Shown here: in pieces, positions 37,129-45,672 of the stretch | Layout: the number at the start of each line of letters is the position of its first letter | Position numbering within the stretch: the stretch's first letter is position 1 | DNA from: Micromonospora echinaurantiaca | GTDB taxonomy: Bacteria > Actinomycetota > Actinomycetes > Mycobacteriales > Micromonosporaceae | NCBI RefSeq assembly: GCF_900090235.1 | Contig: NZ_LT607750.1 | Location: forward strand, 3,835,001-3,899,000 | Reading direction: 5' to 3' | DNA length: 64,000 nt | Made by a program: the position numbers and the translations under genes | Notes under the pieces: model-generated | Database searches by the model: none | The model's input: only the letters and a program-made list of their open reading frames with translations | Told to the model about the DNA's origin: nothing

Positions 37129-38057
37129 CCAGCGTCGTCATCGCCGCGTACAACGAGGAGGCGGTGATCGGCCGCTGCCTCGACGCGCTGCTCGCCGACG
37201 CCCCGCCCGACCCGCTCGACATCACCGTCGTGGCCAACGGCTGCACCGACGCCACCGCGGCCGTGGCGCGCGAGCGCGCCGGCGTACGGGTGCTCGACCT
37301 ACCCGGGGCGGGAAAGGCGGCCGCCCTCAACGCCGGCGACGCGACGGCCGTGGGCTTCCCCCGCGTCTACCTGGACGCTGACGTGGTCCTCTCCCCCGGC
37401 GCCCTGCGGGCGTTCGGCGCGGCGCTCGACCGCCCCGTCGACGGCCGCGGCGGCGATCCACCGCTCGCGGTGGTGCCGGGACGTTCGCTCGACCTGACCG
37501 GCCGTCCGACACCCGTCCGCGCCTACTACGCGATCAACTCCAGGCTTCCCGCCTTCCGGCACAGCCTCTTCGGCCGGGGCGCCATCGCCTTGTCCGCGGC
37601 GGGCCGGGCCCGCTTCGACACCTTCCCGGCGATGACGGCCGACGATCTCTTCCTCGACGGGCTGTTCGCTCCGTACGAGAAGCGGGAGCTCGACGGCGTA
37701 CTCGCGCGCCTCGCCACCCCACGTCGCACCGGTGACCTGGTCCGACGCCTGGTACGGGTGCGGGCCGGCAACGCCGAGCTGCGGGCCGCGGCGGCGCGGG
37801 GCGCGGTGGCCACCGTGGCCGTGCGCCGCACGGCCCGCTCGTCCTGGTTACGCGATGTCGTGTTGCCGCGTCCCTGGCTGGCTCCCGCCGCCGCCTGCTA
37901 CGTCGGAATCACGCTCGTGGCGGCGTTGCGGGCGCGGCGGGAACTGCGGGCCGGCGGTGGTGGTTGGGGGCGCGACGGGTCGAGCCGGGAGCCGGCCCTG
38001 GCGGACGCGGAGAGCGATGGTCAGCCGCCGTCGGGCCTGGTCAAGCACTCACGTTGA
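37125..38057 (+). CDS. glycosyltransferase family 2
   Basis: A 310-residue GT-A glycosyltransferase. It starts immediately with TSVVIAAYNEEAVIGRCLDALL, contains VVANGCTDAT and the DxD-type motif VYLDADVVLSPGALRAF, and ends with a hydrophobic segment (PWLAPAAACYVGITLVAAL, about residues 265-283) that may anchor it to the membrane, as in polyprenyl-linked mannosyl or glucosyl transferases. GTG 37125 overlaps the preceding stop (GTGA). Its last 17 bases overlap the end of the convergent GT2 gene. Confidence 0.88.
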   Translation: MTSVVIAAYNEEAVIGRCLDALLADAPPDPLDITVVANGCTDATAAVARERAGVRVLDLPGAGKAAALNAGDATAVGFPRVYLDADVVLSPGALRAFGAALDRPVDGRGGDPPLAVVPGRSLDLTGRPTPVRAYYAINSRLPAFRHSLFGRGAIALSAAGRARFDTFPAMTADDLFLDGLFAPYEKRELDGVLARLATPRRTGDLVRRLVRVRAGNAELRAAAARGAVATVAVRRTARSSWLRDVVLPRPWLAPAAACYVGITLVAALRARRELRAGGGGWGRDGSSREPALADAESDGQPPSGLVKHSR

Positions 38058-38997
38058 TCGCACCGGCGGCGGACGGATGCACGCTCGCGGGGCCGGGCGC
38101 CTCGCGCAGCCTGCGTCCGCTGACCAGGGACTTCACCGCCAAGCGGCTGCAGCGGTTGCCGACCAGGGCGCGGCTGACCTCCCGCAACAGGACGAGCGCC
38201 CAGTAAACGACAGCGCTGGGCAGACGGTGCCGCCGCCGGTAGAGGCGGACTCGGTTGAGCGTGAGCAGCGCCCACAGGCGGGGCGACGTGGCCGAGTCGC
38301 CCTCGAGGTGACGGGCCTCGGCGCGCGGCGCGAGGATCATGGCGAAGCCCCGGTCACGGGCGCGCAATGCGAACTCCGTCTCCTCGGAGTAGAGGAAGAA
38401 CGACTCGTCCCACCGGCCGCACGCCGCCCAGCAGGCCCGGTCGATGAGCATGATGGACCCTTCGGCCCAGTCGACCGTGGTTTCCCGGGCGTACCACCGC
38501 CGGTCGGTGATCACCTCGCCCAGCCGGCCGATCCGGCCGACCCGGTCGGCACCCAGCACCGCGTCGCCGAGGGCCCGCAGGATCGTCGGCTCCCTGCGCA
38601 GGCTGGGGCTGAAGTCACCGTTGGCGCGCACGATCCGGGGCACGGTGATGCCCGCGTTCCGCCGCCGCAGCACCGCGAGCAGCTCCGGCACGCAGTTCGG
38701 CGCCAGGCGGACGTCGGGGTTCAGCACCAGCACGGCGTCGTGCGGCCCGGCCACGGCGACCGCTGCGTTGATGCCGGCGGCGTAACCACCGTTGCGTCCG
38801 GTCTCGACGATCCGCGCCCAGGGCGCCTCCCGTCGCAGCACCTCGACGGTGTCGTCGGACGACGCGTTGTCCGCGACCGTGAGGTGCCAGTGCAACCCGA
38901 CCAGGCCGGGCGCCAGTGACGCGATGAGATCCGGCAGGAGCCGCGCGCTGTTGTACGTGACCACCACGACCGCGATCGTTTCCGGGCTACCGCGCAC
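38041..38997 (-). CDS. glycosyltransferase family 2, rhamnosyltransferase-like
   Basis: A 318-residue GT-A enzyme of the WcaA/rhamnosyltransferase type. It begins IAVVVVTYNSARLLPDLIASL, has VADNASSDDTVEVLRR, the DxD region LVLNPDVRLAPNCV and the acceptor-loop signature ESFFLYSEETEFALRARDRGF, diagnostic of this subfamily. GTG 38997 is chosen because CAGGAG lies 6 bases upstream; the frame continues upstream without similarity. Its end overlaps the convergent GT2 gene by 17 bases. It is divergent from the GNAT/acyl-ligase operon. Confidence 0.87.
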   Translation of the reverse strand: MRGSPETIAVVVVTYNSARLLPDLIASLAPGLVGLHWHLTVADNASSDDTVEVLRREAPWARIVETGRNGGYAAGINAAVAVAGPHDAVLVLNPDVRLAPNCVPELLAVLRRRNAGITVPRIVRANGDFSPSLRREPTILRALGDAVLGADRVGRIGRLGEVITDRRWYARETTVDWAEGSIMLIDRACWAACGRWDESFFLYSEETEFALRARDRGFAMILAPRAEARHLEGDSATSPRLWALLTLNRVRLYRRRHRLPSAVVYWALVLLREVSRALVGNRCSRLAVKSLVSGRRLREAPGPASVHPSAAGAINVSA

Positions 38998-39270
38998 CTT
39001 CTGCTCCTGAGTCGCCAGCGTCAATCCGACCGGACCGACCCGGTGTCCATTCTGCGGGCGGACGCCGCCGTGCGGAACCGTCCCGCCACGACGCTGTGCC
39101 GTCGGTCGACGGCAATCAGCCGCCGCGTCGGATGCTCTCGGCGGAACTGTTCGCTGCCACGTCGAACGGGCGGCCCGGTCGGCCCGAACGTCCGCCTGTG
39201 ATCCGTTCTGGTGCCTGATACGTTGCCCAGCAACGGTTTTCGCGCGTGAGATGGGGAGACAGCAGCCGCG

Positions 39271-40137
39271 ATGGCAGTCCGGGTCGCCCCGATCATGAAA
39301 TCTGATCTGCGCCGCGTGGCGGAGTTCCTCCACGCCCACTTGAACAGCCGGGTGTCCGTTGCCGCGTGGGAGCGATCAGTCGACGTGCGGTGGACCGTCG
39401 ACGCCCCCAATCACGGATTCATGCTGGTCGACACCGAACGCGACGACGCCCTTGCCGGCGTTTACCTCGCCTTCTATTCCGAACGGATGCTCGACGGTCG
39501 GCTTGAACGGTTCTGCAATCTCGGCGCGTGGTGCGTCCTGCCCGATCACCGCATGCACGGCGTGCGACTGTTGAAGGCGCTCCTCGATCAGCCTGATCTG
39601 CACTTCACCGACCTGTCGCCGAGCGGCAACGTGATTCCGATCAACACCCGGCTGAAGTTCCGGTTCCTGGACACCACGACCGCGCTCATGCCCAATCTGC
39701 CCTGGCCGTCCCGGCCGGGCAGATATCGGGTCAGCACCGACCCCCGGGTCGTCGAGAGCACCCTTACCGGCCGGGAGTTGCAGCTGTACCGGGACCACGC
39801 CGACACGGCCGCCGCACGTCACCTCGTGCTGCTCAGCGGCGACGAGTGGTGTTACGTGGTCTTCCGTCGGGATCGCCGCAGAGGGCTCCCGCTGTTCGCG
39901 TCGATCCTGCACGTGAGTGATCCCGAGCTGTTCCGTCGGATGGCCCGGCCGCTGGCCCGGCACCTCCTGCTGCGCCACCGGATTCCGGTGAGCCTCCTGG
40001 AGACACGGGTGACCGGCCACCGGCCATGGCCATCGGTGCTCCTGCGCTCCCCGCGCCGGAAGATGTTCCGAAGCGCGCGGTTGCGGCCGGACCAGATCGA
40101 CTACCTGTACAGCGAGCTCGTGTGCGTGGCCTGGTGA
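39271..40137 (+). CDS. GNAT-like acyltransferase of the ACP module
   Basis: A 288-residue protein with a GNAT-like core. It starts VRVAPIMKSDLRRVAEFLHAHLN, has the strand GFMLVDTERDDALAGVYLAFYS and an acyl-CoA-binding-type stretch CVLPDHRMHGVRLLKALL (about residues 90-107, HRMHGVRLL replacing RxxGxG), then a second about 130-residue region without a recognisable motif. It is the first gene of an operon with an acyl ligase, a PLP decarboxylase and an ACP, so it is the best candidate for the enzyme that transfers the carrier-bound group to a sugar acceptor. Acceptor and donor are inferred only from context. Confidence 0.75.
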   Translation: MAVRVAPIMKSDLRRVAEFLHAHLNSRVSVAAWERSVDVRWTVDAPNHGFMLVDTERDDALAGVYLAFYSERMLDGRLERFCNLGAWCVLPDHRMHGVRLLKALLDQPDLHFTDLSPSGNVIPINTRLKFRFLDTTTALMPNLPWPSRPGRYRVSTDPRVVESTLTGRELQLYRDHADTAAARHLVLLSGDEWCYVVFRRDRRRGLPLFASILHVSDPELFRRMARPLARHLLLRHRIPVSLLETRVTGHRPWPSVLLRSPRRKMFRSARLRPDQIDYLYSELVCVAW

Positions 40138-40181
40138 GCACCGGACGACCGGACACCGGGCCGGTGGGAGGAGCAGCAGGA

Positions 40182-41801
40182 ATGCGCAGGCACGTACACG
40201 ACCTGATAGCGGAGATGGCGCACCGGCAGGGCGACGCACCGGCGGTGACGGTCCGGGACACGACTCTGACCTACGCGCAGCTGTGGCGGGAGGTCACGGC
40301 CGTGGCCGCTGGCCTGCGCCGTCTCGGTGTGCGCCGCGGCGATCGGGTGGCCGTCCACCTCGACAAGCGGACCGAGACCGTGGCCGCGCTGTTCGGCGCG
40401 TCGGCGGCCGGGGGCGTGTTCGTGCCGGTCAATCCGCTCCTGCGGGCTCGCCAGGTGGCCTACATCGTGGCCGACTGCGACGTCCGCGTGCTGGTCACCA
40501 CGAGTGAGCTGCTGCCCCTGCTCCGCGATGACCTCGACGAGTGCAAGTCGCTCGCGCACGTCGTCGTCGTCGGCGCGGCACCCGTCGTCGCCAGCGGCAC
40601 CCACTACGCGGTCAGTCGCTGGGCTGACGTGATGACCGGCGACGACGGGGACCCGGCGGCCACCGGGGTCGACATCGACATGGCGGCCATCCTCTACACC
40701 TCGGGCAGCACCGGGAAACCCAAGGGCGTCGTGCTGTCGCACCGCAACCTCGTCGCGGGCGCCGAGAGTGTCAGCCACTACCTGGGCAACACGTCCGACG
40801 ACGTCATCGCCGCGGTGCTACCGCTGAGCTTCGACGCGGGCTTCAGCCAGCTCACCACCGGCTTCTCGGCGGGCGCGCACGTCGTGCTGGTGAATTACCT
40901 GACGCCGAACGACGTCGTCAAGGCGTGCGCGAAGCACGGTGTGACCGGGCTGACCTGCGTGCCACCACTGTGGATCCAATTGGTCGACAAGGCGTGGCCA
41001 CCGGCGGCGGCCCGGACGATCCGCTATGTCGCCAACACCGGGGGCCGGATGCCGACGACGACATTGGAGAAGCTGCGGCGGCTGTTCCCGGACGCCCGGC
41101 CCTACCTGATGTACGGACTCACCGAGGCGTTCCGGTCGACCTACCTCGACCCGGCCGAGGCCGACCGCCGGCCCGACTCGATCGGCAAGGCCATCCCCAA
41201 CGCGGAGATCCTCGTGGTGCGGCCGGACGGATCCGAGTGCGACCCGGGTGAGCCCGGCGAGTTGGTGCACCGCGGTCCGCTCGTCGCGCTGGGCTACTGG
41301 AACGATCCCGAACGGACCGCCGAGCGCTTCCGGCCGGCCCCAGGCCGCCCCGCCGGGCTCTGCACCCCCGAGATCGCGGTCTGGTCGGGTGACATCGTGG
41401 TCCGCGACGAGGACGGCTTCCTGTACTTCGTCGGCCGCCAGGACGACATGATCAAGACCTCCGGGTACCGGGTGAGCCCGACGGAGGTCGAAGAGGTCGT
41501 GTACGACACGGGTCTGGTCCGGGACGCGGTGGCGGTCGGGGTGGACGACCCCCGCCTCGGCCAACGCATCGTCCTGGTCGTGAGCCCCGCCGGCAGCGCC
41601 GACCTGGACCCGGCCGGGCTGCTCGCCGACGTGCGCCGGCGCCTGCCGCTCTACATGGTGCCGAAGGAGGTCGTCGTGCGCGCGGAGATCCCCCGCTCAC
41701 CGAACGGCAAGTTCGATCGCAACCTGCTGCGCCGGGAGTTGGCCCCGGCACCACCGGGTCTGCCCGCCGATCCCGCCGCGCGTTCCGGGGAGTCGTCGTG
41801 A
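40182..41801 (+). CDS. AMP-forming acyl-CoA/acyl-ACP ligase (exosortase A-associated type)
   Basis: A 539-residue ANL-superfamily ligase that activates a carboxylic acid as adenylate and loads it onto CoA or a carrier protein. Core motifs: A3 YTSGSTGKPKGVVLSHRN (about residues 172-189), A5 YLMYGLTEAF, A7/A8 SGDIVVRDEDGFLYFVGRQDDMIKTSGYRVSP and the A10 lysine in SPNGKFDRN. ATG 40182 is chosen for GGGAGGAG eight bases upstream; GTG 40134, overlapping the previous stop, is an alternative. The close association with the following decarboxylase and ACP matches the exosortase A-associated ligase/decarboxylase pair known from exopolysaccharide loci. Substrate unknown. Confidence 0.88.
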   Translation: MRRHVHDLIAEMAHRQGDAPAVTVRDTTLTYAQLWREVTAVAAGLRRLGVRRGDRVAVHLDKRTETVAALFGASAAGGVFVPVNPLLRARQVAYIVADCDVRVLVTTSELLPLLRDDLDECKSLAHVVVVGAAPVVASGTHYAVSRWADVMTGDDGDPAATGVDIDMAAILYTSGSTGKPKGVVLSHRNLVAGAESVSHYLGNTSDDVIAAVLPLSFDAGFSQLTTGFSAGAHVVLVNYLTPNDVVKACAKHGVTGLTCVPPLWIQLVDKAWPPAAARTIRYVANTGGRMPTTTLEKLRRLFPDARPYLMYGLTEAFRSTYLDPAEADRRPDSIGKAIPNAEILVVRPDGSECDPGEPGELVHRGPLVALGYWNDPERTAERFRPAPGRPAGLCTPEIAVWSGDIVVRDEDGFLYFVGRQDDMIKTSGYRVSPTEVEEVVYDTGLVRDAVAVGVDDPRLGQRIVLVVSPAGSADLDPAGLLADVRRRLPLYMVPKEVVVRAEIPRSPNGKFDRNLLRRELAPAPPGLPADPAARSGESS

Positions 41802-43021
41802 CCAGCCCGACGATCGCTGCGTTCGGTCGGACGTCGAGCCGCCTCACCGTCGGCGGCGTCCCGGTGGACCGTCTCGCGGAGCGGGTGGGCGGAACGCCGT
41901 TCTTCGCCTACGACCGGCGGTTGCTGACCGAACGGGTCGCGCTCGTCCGCTCGACGCTGCCGGCGGGGGTCGAACTCGGGTACGCCGTCAAGGCCAACCC
42001 CATGCCGGCGGTTGTCCAGCACCTGAGCGGGCTGGTCGACGCGCTCGACGTGGCCTCGGCCCTGGAGATGCGTACCGCGCTCGACACACCGCTGCCAGCC
42101 GACCGGATCAGTTTCGCCGGGCCGGGTAAGACTGCCGCCGAGCTCACCCAGGCGGTCGCGGCCGGCGTGACGATCGAGCTGGAGTCGGAGACCGAAGCGG
42201 CCCGGCTGGTCGCCGTCGGGGACCGGCTCGGCATCCGGCCTCAGGTCGCTGTCCGGGTCAATCCCGACTTCTCGATCAAGGGATCCGGCATGCGGATGGG
42301 CGGCGGCCCCCAGCAGTTCGGCGTCGACGCCGAGCGGGTGCCGGCGCTCCTCAAGGAACTCGCCCACGTCGACGTGGACGTCCTGGGCTTCCACATCTTC
42401 GCGGGATCGCAGAACCTGCGGGCCGACATCCTCTGCGCGGCACAACGCAACACGGTCGACCTCGCGCTGCGGCTGGCCGCGTACGCCCCGGCGCCCGTCC
42501 GCTACCTCAACATCGGCGGCGGCTTCGGGATCCCCTACTTCGAGCGGGACGTACCGCTGGATCTGGCTCCGATCGGCGAAAACCTGGCCGCGTTGCTCAC
42601 CGACTCGGTCCGACCGAACCTGCCCGATGCCCGGGTGGTCGTCGAGCTGGGCCGCTTCCTCGTCGGCGAGTGCGGCGTGTACGTGACCCGCGTCGTGGAC
42701 CGGAAGGAGTCCCGTGGCAGGGTCTTCCTCGTGGTCGACGGCGGCCTGCACCACCAGCTCGCCGCGTCCGGCAACTTCGGTCAGGTCATCCGCCGCAACT
42801 ACCCGATCGCCATCGGGAACCGGATCGACGAGGAGCCCACCGAGACGGCAACCGTCGTGGGCTGCCTGTGCACCCCGCTCGACCTGCTCGGCGACAACGT
42901 GTCACTGCCGGCCGCGGAAGTCGACGACCTCGTCGTCGTCTTCCAGGCCGGCGCCTACGGGCTCACCGCGAGCCCCACCGCCTTCCTGAGCCACCCGGTG
43001 CCCGCCGAGGTCCTGGTCTGA
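41798..43021 (+). CDS. PLP-dependent decarboxylase, LysA/ornithine decarboxylase fold type III (exosortase A-associated type)
   Basis: A 407-residue fold-type III decarboxylase. PLP lysine is K65 in YAVKANP; the PLP phosphate site is GGGFGIPYFERD, and the active-site cysteine region is VVGCLCTPLDLLGDN (Cys356/358), corresponding to the CESGD loop of diaminopimelate decarboxylase; PYxxY-type tyrosine is in FQAGAYGLTASPT. The sequence KGSGMRMGGGPQQFG is the family's substrate loop. GTG 41798 overlaps the ligase stop (GTGA). It is not next to lysine genes; together with the ligase and ACP it more likely decarboxylates a carrier-linked or free amino acid used in polysaccharide decoration. Confidence 0.9.
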   Translation: MTSPTIAAFGRTSSRLTVGGVPVDRLAERVGGTPFFAYDRRLLTERVALVRSTLPAGVELGYAVKANPMPAVVQHLSGLVDALDVASALEMRTALDTPLPADRISFAGPGKTAAELTQAVAAGVTIELESETEAARLVAVGDRLGIRPQVAVRVNPDFSIKGSGMRMGGGPQQFGVDAERVPALLKELAHVDVDVLGFHIFAGSQNLRADILCAAQRNTVDLALRLAAYAPAPVRYLNIGGGFGIPYFERDVPLDLAPIGENLAALLTDSVRPNLPDARVVVELGRFLVGECGVYVTRVVDRKESRGRVFLVVDGGLHHQLAASGNFGQVIRRNYPIAIGNRIDEEPTETATVVGCLCTPLDLLGDNVSLPAAEVDDLVVVFQAGAYGLTASPTAFLSHPVPAEVLV

Positions 43022-43035
43022 CGAGAGGAACCGCC

Positions 43036-43299
43036 ATGGAGCTGACCAACAATTCCCTGGTCGACGACGTCAGGTCGGTCGTCGTCACCACGCTCGGTGT
43101 CGAGGACCGCGCCGAGTCCCTCGTGCCGTCGACGCCGCTGCTGGACAGCCTGCCCGAGCTGGACTCGCTGGCCGTGGTGGAGTTGATCGCCGCGCTGCAG
43201 GAGCGGTTCGGCATCGAGTTCGACGACGAGGACGTCACCGCCGAGGTTTTCGAGACGCTGGGCAGCCTCGCGGCGCTCGTCGAGAGCAAGCTGCGGTGA
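43036..43299 (+). CDS. acyl carrier protein
   Basis: An 87-residue free-standing carrier protein. The 4'-phosphopantetheine serine is Ser44 in LPELDSLAVVELI; helices I-III follow the usual order and the acidic helix IV region is EFDDEDVTAEVFETLGSLAALVESKL. The ribosome-binding site is GAGAGGA, 14 bases after the decarboxylase stop. It is the fourth gene of the operon and presumably carries the group activated by the ligase. It is not accompanied by a ketosynthase or condensation domain, so a simple tailoring role is more likely than polyketide or peptide synthesis. Confidence 0.9.
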   Translation: MELTNNSLVDDVRSVVVTTLGVEDRAESLVPSTPLLDSLPELDSLAVVELIAALQERFGIEFDDEDVTAEVFETLGSLAALVESKLR

Positions 43300-43314
43300 G
43301 CCGTCCGGGCCTGA

Positions 43315-44397
43315 TCAACCTGTGTTGCAGGGCAGCTGTCGCACCGTTCGGATCGGCTGGTAGTCCGGCCCGACGGTGACGACGGTCGCGTCCCACGCGG
43401 TCACCAGGGAGCAGTCCACGTCGATCGGGCCGTACTCCCACGACCGGTCCACGACGCGCAGGTTACGGACGGACCCCGGCATGGCGAGCCGGAACGGGTA
43501 ACCGCCGCCCTTGACCAGGACGCCGTCGACGTCCACCGACGTGTTGCCCTGGCCGGCCGGATAGAAGAACGGAGCGGTGCCGCCGCAGGATGACCTCTGC
43601 ACCAGTTCCAGCGTGACGGTGCGGACCACCAGCGGCGGCCCGTCGTACCCCTGGATGCCGTCGCCGTGCCAGTCCCCGCAGACATCGGGAGAGACGACCC
43701 TGGCGAAGCTGCTCTCGATGGTGACGCGGCCGCAGTTCAAGCTCTTGCCGGCGACGCGGAAGCCCTCCGGGCGACCGTCGATCTTGACCCGGCGGGCGGT
43801 GTAACCGCCGGCCTGGATGGCGGGCAGGTCCTCGTTACGGGTCAGCCGCCCCGGGGCGCGGGTCAGGGTGACGTTCTCCACCACCAGGCCGTTGCCGCAC
43901 GACGACGTGGAGTCGTTGATGATGCTGCCGCCCTGCAACTCCACCCGCTGCACCTTGACGTTCCTGGCGGCGACGATGAGATCCGCGTTGACGAGCCGGA
44001 TGTCCTTCACGACGGCCCCGGCGCGGGTGATCTTCAGATCCGTGGTGCGCGTCTCCTTCGGACGCCAGCCCGCCGGGACGCCGGTGGTGGCGGGGCTCGG
44101 CCACACCACGTCCGTCCCTCCGCCCGGCTGGCCGCCGGGGCCGGCGGACGGGGTGGCGGGGGTCCGCGCGGATGTGCTGGGGCTCGCAGAACCGCTGGGC
44201 CGGGCGGAGGCGCCGGAACCGGACGGGGCAGCACCGGGCTGCTCGGCGACGACCGGCGTGTCGCCGGCCCCCGCGGCCGGTGCGGCGCCGTCGTCGCGCA
44301 GGAACAGCACCGACCCGGTCACCGCCAGCAGGAGAGCGCCTCCGGCTACCAGGAGGCGCTTTCCGCTGATTCTGATCTGCCTACGAGTCTGGGACAT
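43315..44397 (-). CDS. membrane-anchored beta-helix protein
   Basis: A 360-residue surface protein. A short basic N-terminus and hydrophobic anchor (GKRLLVAGGALLLAVTGSVLFL, residues about 12-33) are followed by a Pro/Ser/Ala/Gly-rich linker (about 36-95) and a parallel beta-helix-like region (about 110-350) with regularly spaced strands (VVKDIRLVNADLIVAARNVKVQRVELQGGSII). Four to five cysteines may form disulfides. Such folds are typical of polysaccharide-binding or lyase proteins, though no catalytic residues can be assigned. ATG 44397 lacks a clear ribosome-binding site. It converges with the ACP gene with 15 bases between stops. Confidence 0.75.
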   Translation of the reverse strand: MSQTRRQIRISGKRLLVAGGALLLAVTGSVLFLRDDGAAPAAGAGDTPVVAEQPGAAPSGSGASARPSGSASPSTSARTPATPSAGPGGQPGGGTDVVWPSPATTGVPAGWRPKETRTTDLKITRAGAVVKDIRLVNADLIVAARNVKVQRVELQGGSIINDSTSSCGNGLVVENVTLTRAPGRLTRNEDLPAIQAGGYTARRVKIDGRPEGFRVAGKSLNCGRVTIESSFARVVSPDVCGDWHGDGIQGYDGPPLVVRTVTLELVQRSSCGGTAPFFYPAGQGNTSVDVDGVLVKGGGYPFRLAMPGSVRNLRVVDRSWEYGPIDVDCSLVTAWDATVVTVGPDYQPIRTVRQLPCNTG

Positions 44398-44766
44398 CGA
44401 GCGGAAACCAATCTGGTCGACGGGTACGCGGACGGGTGCCGCACGGTAGGTCCAACGAGGATTCCTGCCGGCCGGCGTGCCCGTGCCCCGGGTTCCGGGC
44501 GGCGCCGTCGGTACGCCCCAAGCTTGGATGACGACGCTCAGCGTACGGACCGGGAGCACCAGGTTCATGGCCGAAGACGCGGTTCTCGACATACGACCGA
44601 TCCCGGTGGTCGGACCGACGTCCGACCGGCGACCGGACCGCGTCACCCGCTGGTCCGTACAGGGGCCCCCGACAACCGTTCGACCCGACCGACACCGACG
44701 TTCGGGGCGCCAGAAACGGTTGGTCATCGGCCCCGGTCCACGCCCTGCGGCCGGTAACCTCCCGCC
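44398..44766. other. intergenic region containing a degraded gene fragment
   Basis: About 370 bases separate the beta-helix gene and the methyltransferase. The middle holds a decayed sugar-transferase C-terminus (described separately). The right end contains TAACCT (44755-44760) six bases before ATG 44767, a possible -10 for a leaderless transcript; no -35 is evident. Confidence 0.6.
44511..44599 (-). pseudogene. remnant of a polyprenyl-phosphate sugar transferase C-terminus
   Basis: On the minus strand this segment matches the last about 30 codons of the sugar transferase at 46443-47945: SYVEN in one frame, then MNLVLPVRTLSVVIQ in the next, against SYVENWSLTMDLAILVRTLSAVIR in the intact gene. 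The nucleotide match includes the identical run ACGCTGAGCG and GTCATCC blocks, with one inserted base producing the frame change. No functional start or catalytic part remains, so it is the tail of a duplicated or recombined gene. Confidence 0.8.
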
Positions 44767-45552
44767 ATGCGCGGAAACCCCTCACCGCAGCGGCCCCCGG
44801 ACCCGGCCGCGGCCACCGGCCCGTCCGACGACGCGGCGGCTTCCACCGATCGCCCACCCGGCGACCACCTGCCGGCCCGGTCCACCAATGGGCTGCGCCG
44901 GGTGTCCGCCGGGGTCCGCAACCGCCTCGTGGACGGCGAACAGTCCTGGGGCGCCCGACGGCGCCGCGCTCGGGCGGCCTGGCTGTCCGACACCTTCCCG
45001 GACCTCCCGAGCATGTCCGTCATCGACCTGGGCGGTCGCGTGGAGACCTGGACCAGAGCGCTGGTTCGCCCCGCGCACGTGCACGTGGTCAATCTGGAAG
45101 GCCCGACCTCCGACGTGCCGGACTGGGCCGAGGTGGACCACGGGGATGCGTGCCACCTCCCCGCCCACATCGCGGCCCGCCGCTACGATCTCGTCTTCTC
45201 CAACTCCGTGCTGGAGCATGTCGGCGGGCACGAACGTCGGCTCCGCTTCGCCGAGTTCGTGCACACTCTCGCCGATCGGCACTGGGTGCAGACCCCGTAC
45301 CGTTACTTCCCGATCGAGCCGCACTGGCTGGCGCCAGGCATGCAGTTCCTGCCCCTGCGGGCCCGGGTCGCGCTGGCCCGTCGGTGGCCACTGCAGCACA
45401 CCGTCGCCAGCCGCCGCGAGGACGCGGTGGCTGAGGTGTTGTGGACGGAGCTGCTGGACTACACCCAGATGCGGCACTTGTTTCCGGCCTCGCGCATCAG
45501 GACGGAGCGCTTGGCGGGGCTACCCAAGTCACTGATCGCCATCGCGGTCTGA
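44767..45552 (+). CDS. class I methyltransferase-like protein
   Basis: A 261-residue protein with a divergent SAM-methyltransferase core. After a Pro-rich about 45-residue N-terminus, motif I is MSVIDLGGRVETWTRAL (about residues 82-98), motif II region is DHGDACHLPAHIAARRYDLVFSNSVLEHVGGHERR, the NSVLEHV pattern being typical of methyltransferases of O-antigen and cell-wall clusters. The segment HWVQTPYRYFPIEPHWLAPGMQFLPLRAR is common in these cluster-encoded enzymes. Probably methylates a sugar of the island's polymer. Translation may be leaderless. Confidence 0.78.
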   Translation: MRGNPSPQRPPDPAAATGPSDDAAASTDRPPGDHLPARSTNGLRRVSAGVRNRLVDGEQSWGARRRRARAAWLSDTFPDLPSMSVIDLGGRVETWTRALVRPAHVHVVNLEGPTSDVPDWAEVDHGDACHLPAHIAARRYDLVFSNSVLEHVGGHERRLRFAEFVHTLADRHWVQTPYRYFPIEPHWLAPGMQFLPLRARVALARRWPLQHTVASRREDAVAEVLWTELLDYTQMRHLFPASRIRTERLAGLPKSLIAIAV

Positions 45553-45672
45553 CGGTCCCTGCCGTCGGGGCGCTCGGTGGCCACCGTGGTGAGGCCGCCC
45601 GGCGACCGGGGGCGCGGTCGACGCCACGACCTGAGTCGACGTGCCGGCGCGATGGGTCGTGCCGACCCGGCC

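Noticed and set aside
35601..39155. Shared 12-mer GGAACTGTTCGC upstream of two island operons as an ECF sigma promoter
   Set aside because: A 12-base match is expected by chance in this much sequence, and no matching -10 element is seen at the proper distance in either copy.
41798..43021. Diaminopimelate decarboxylase (lysA)
   Set aside because: Fold and PLP lysine fit, but the gene is fused by overlaps to an acyl ligase and an ACP and lies in a polysaccharide island, away from lysine or homoserine genes; the substrate loop also looks different.
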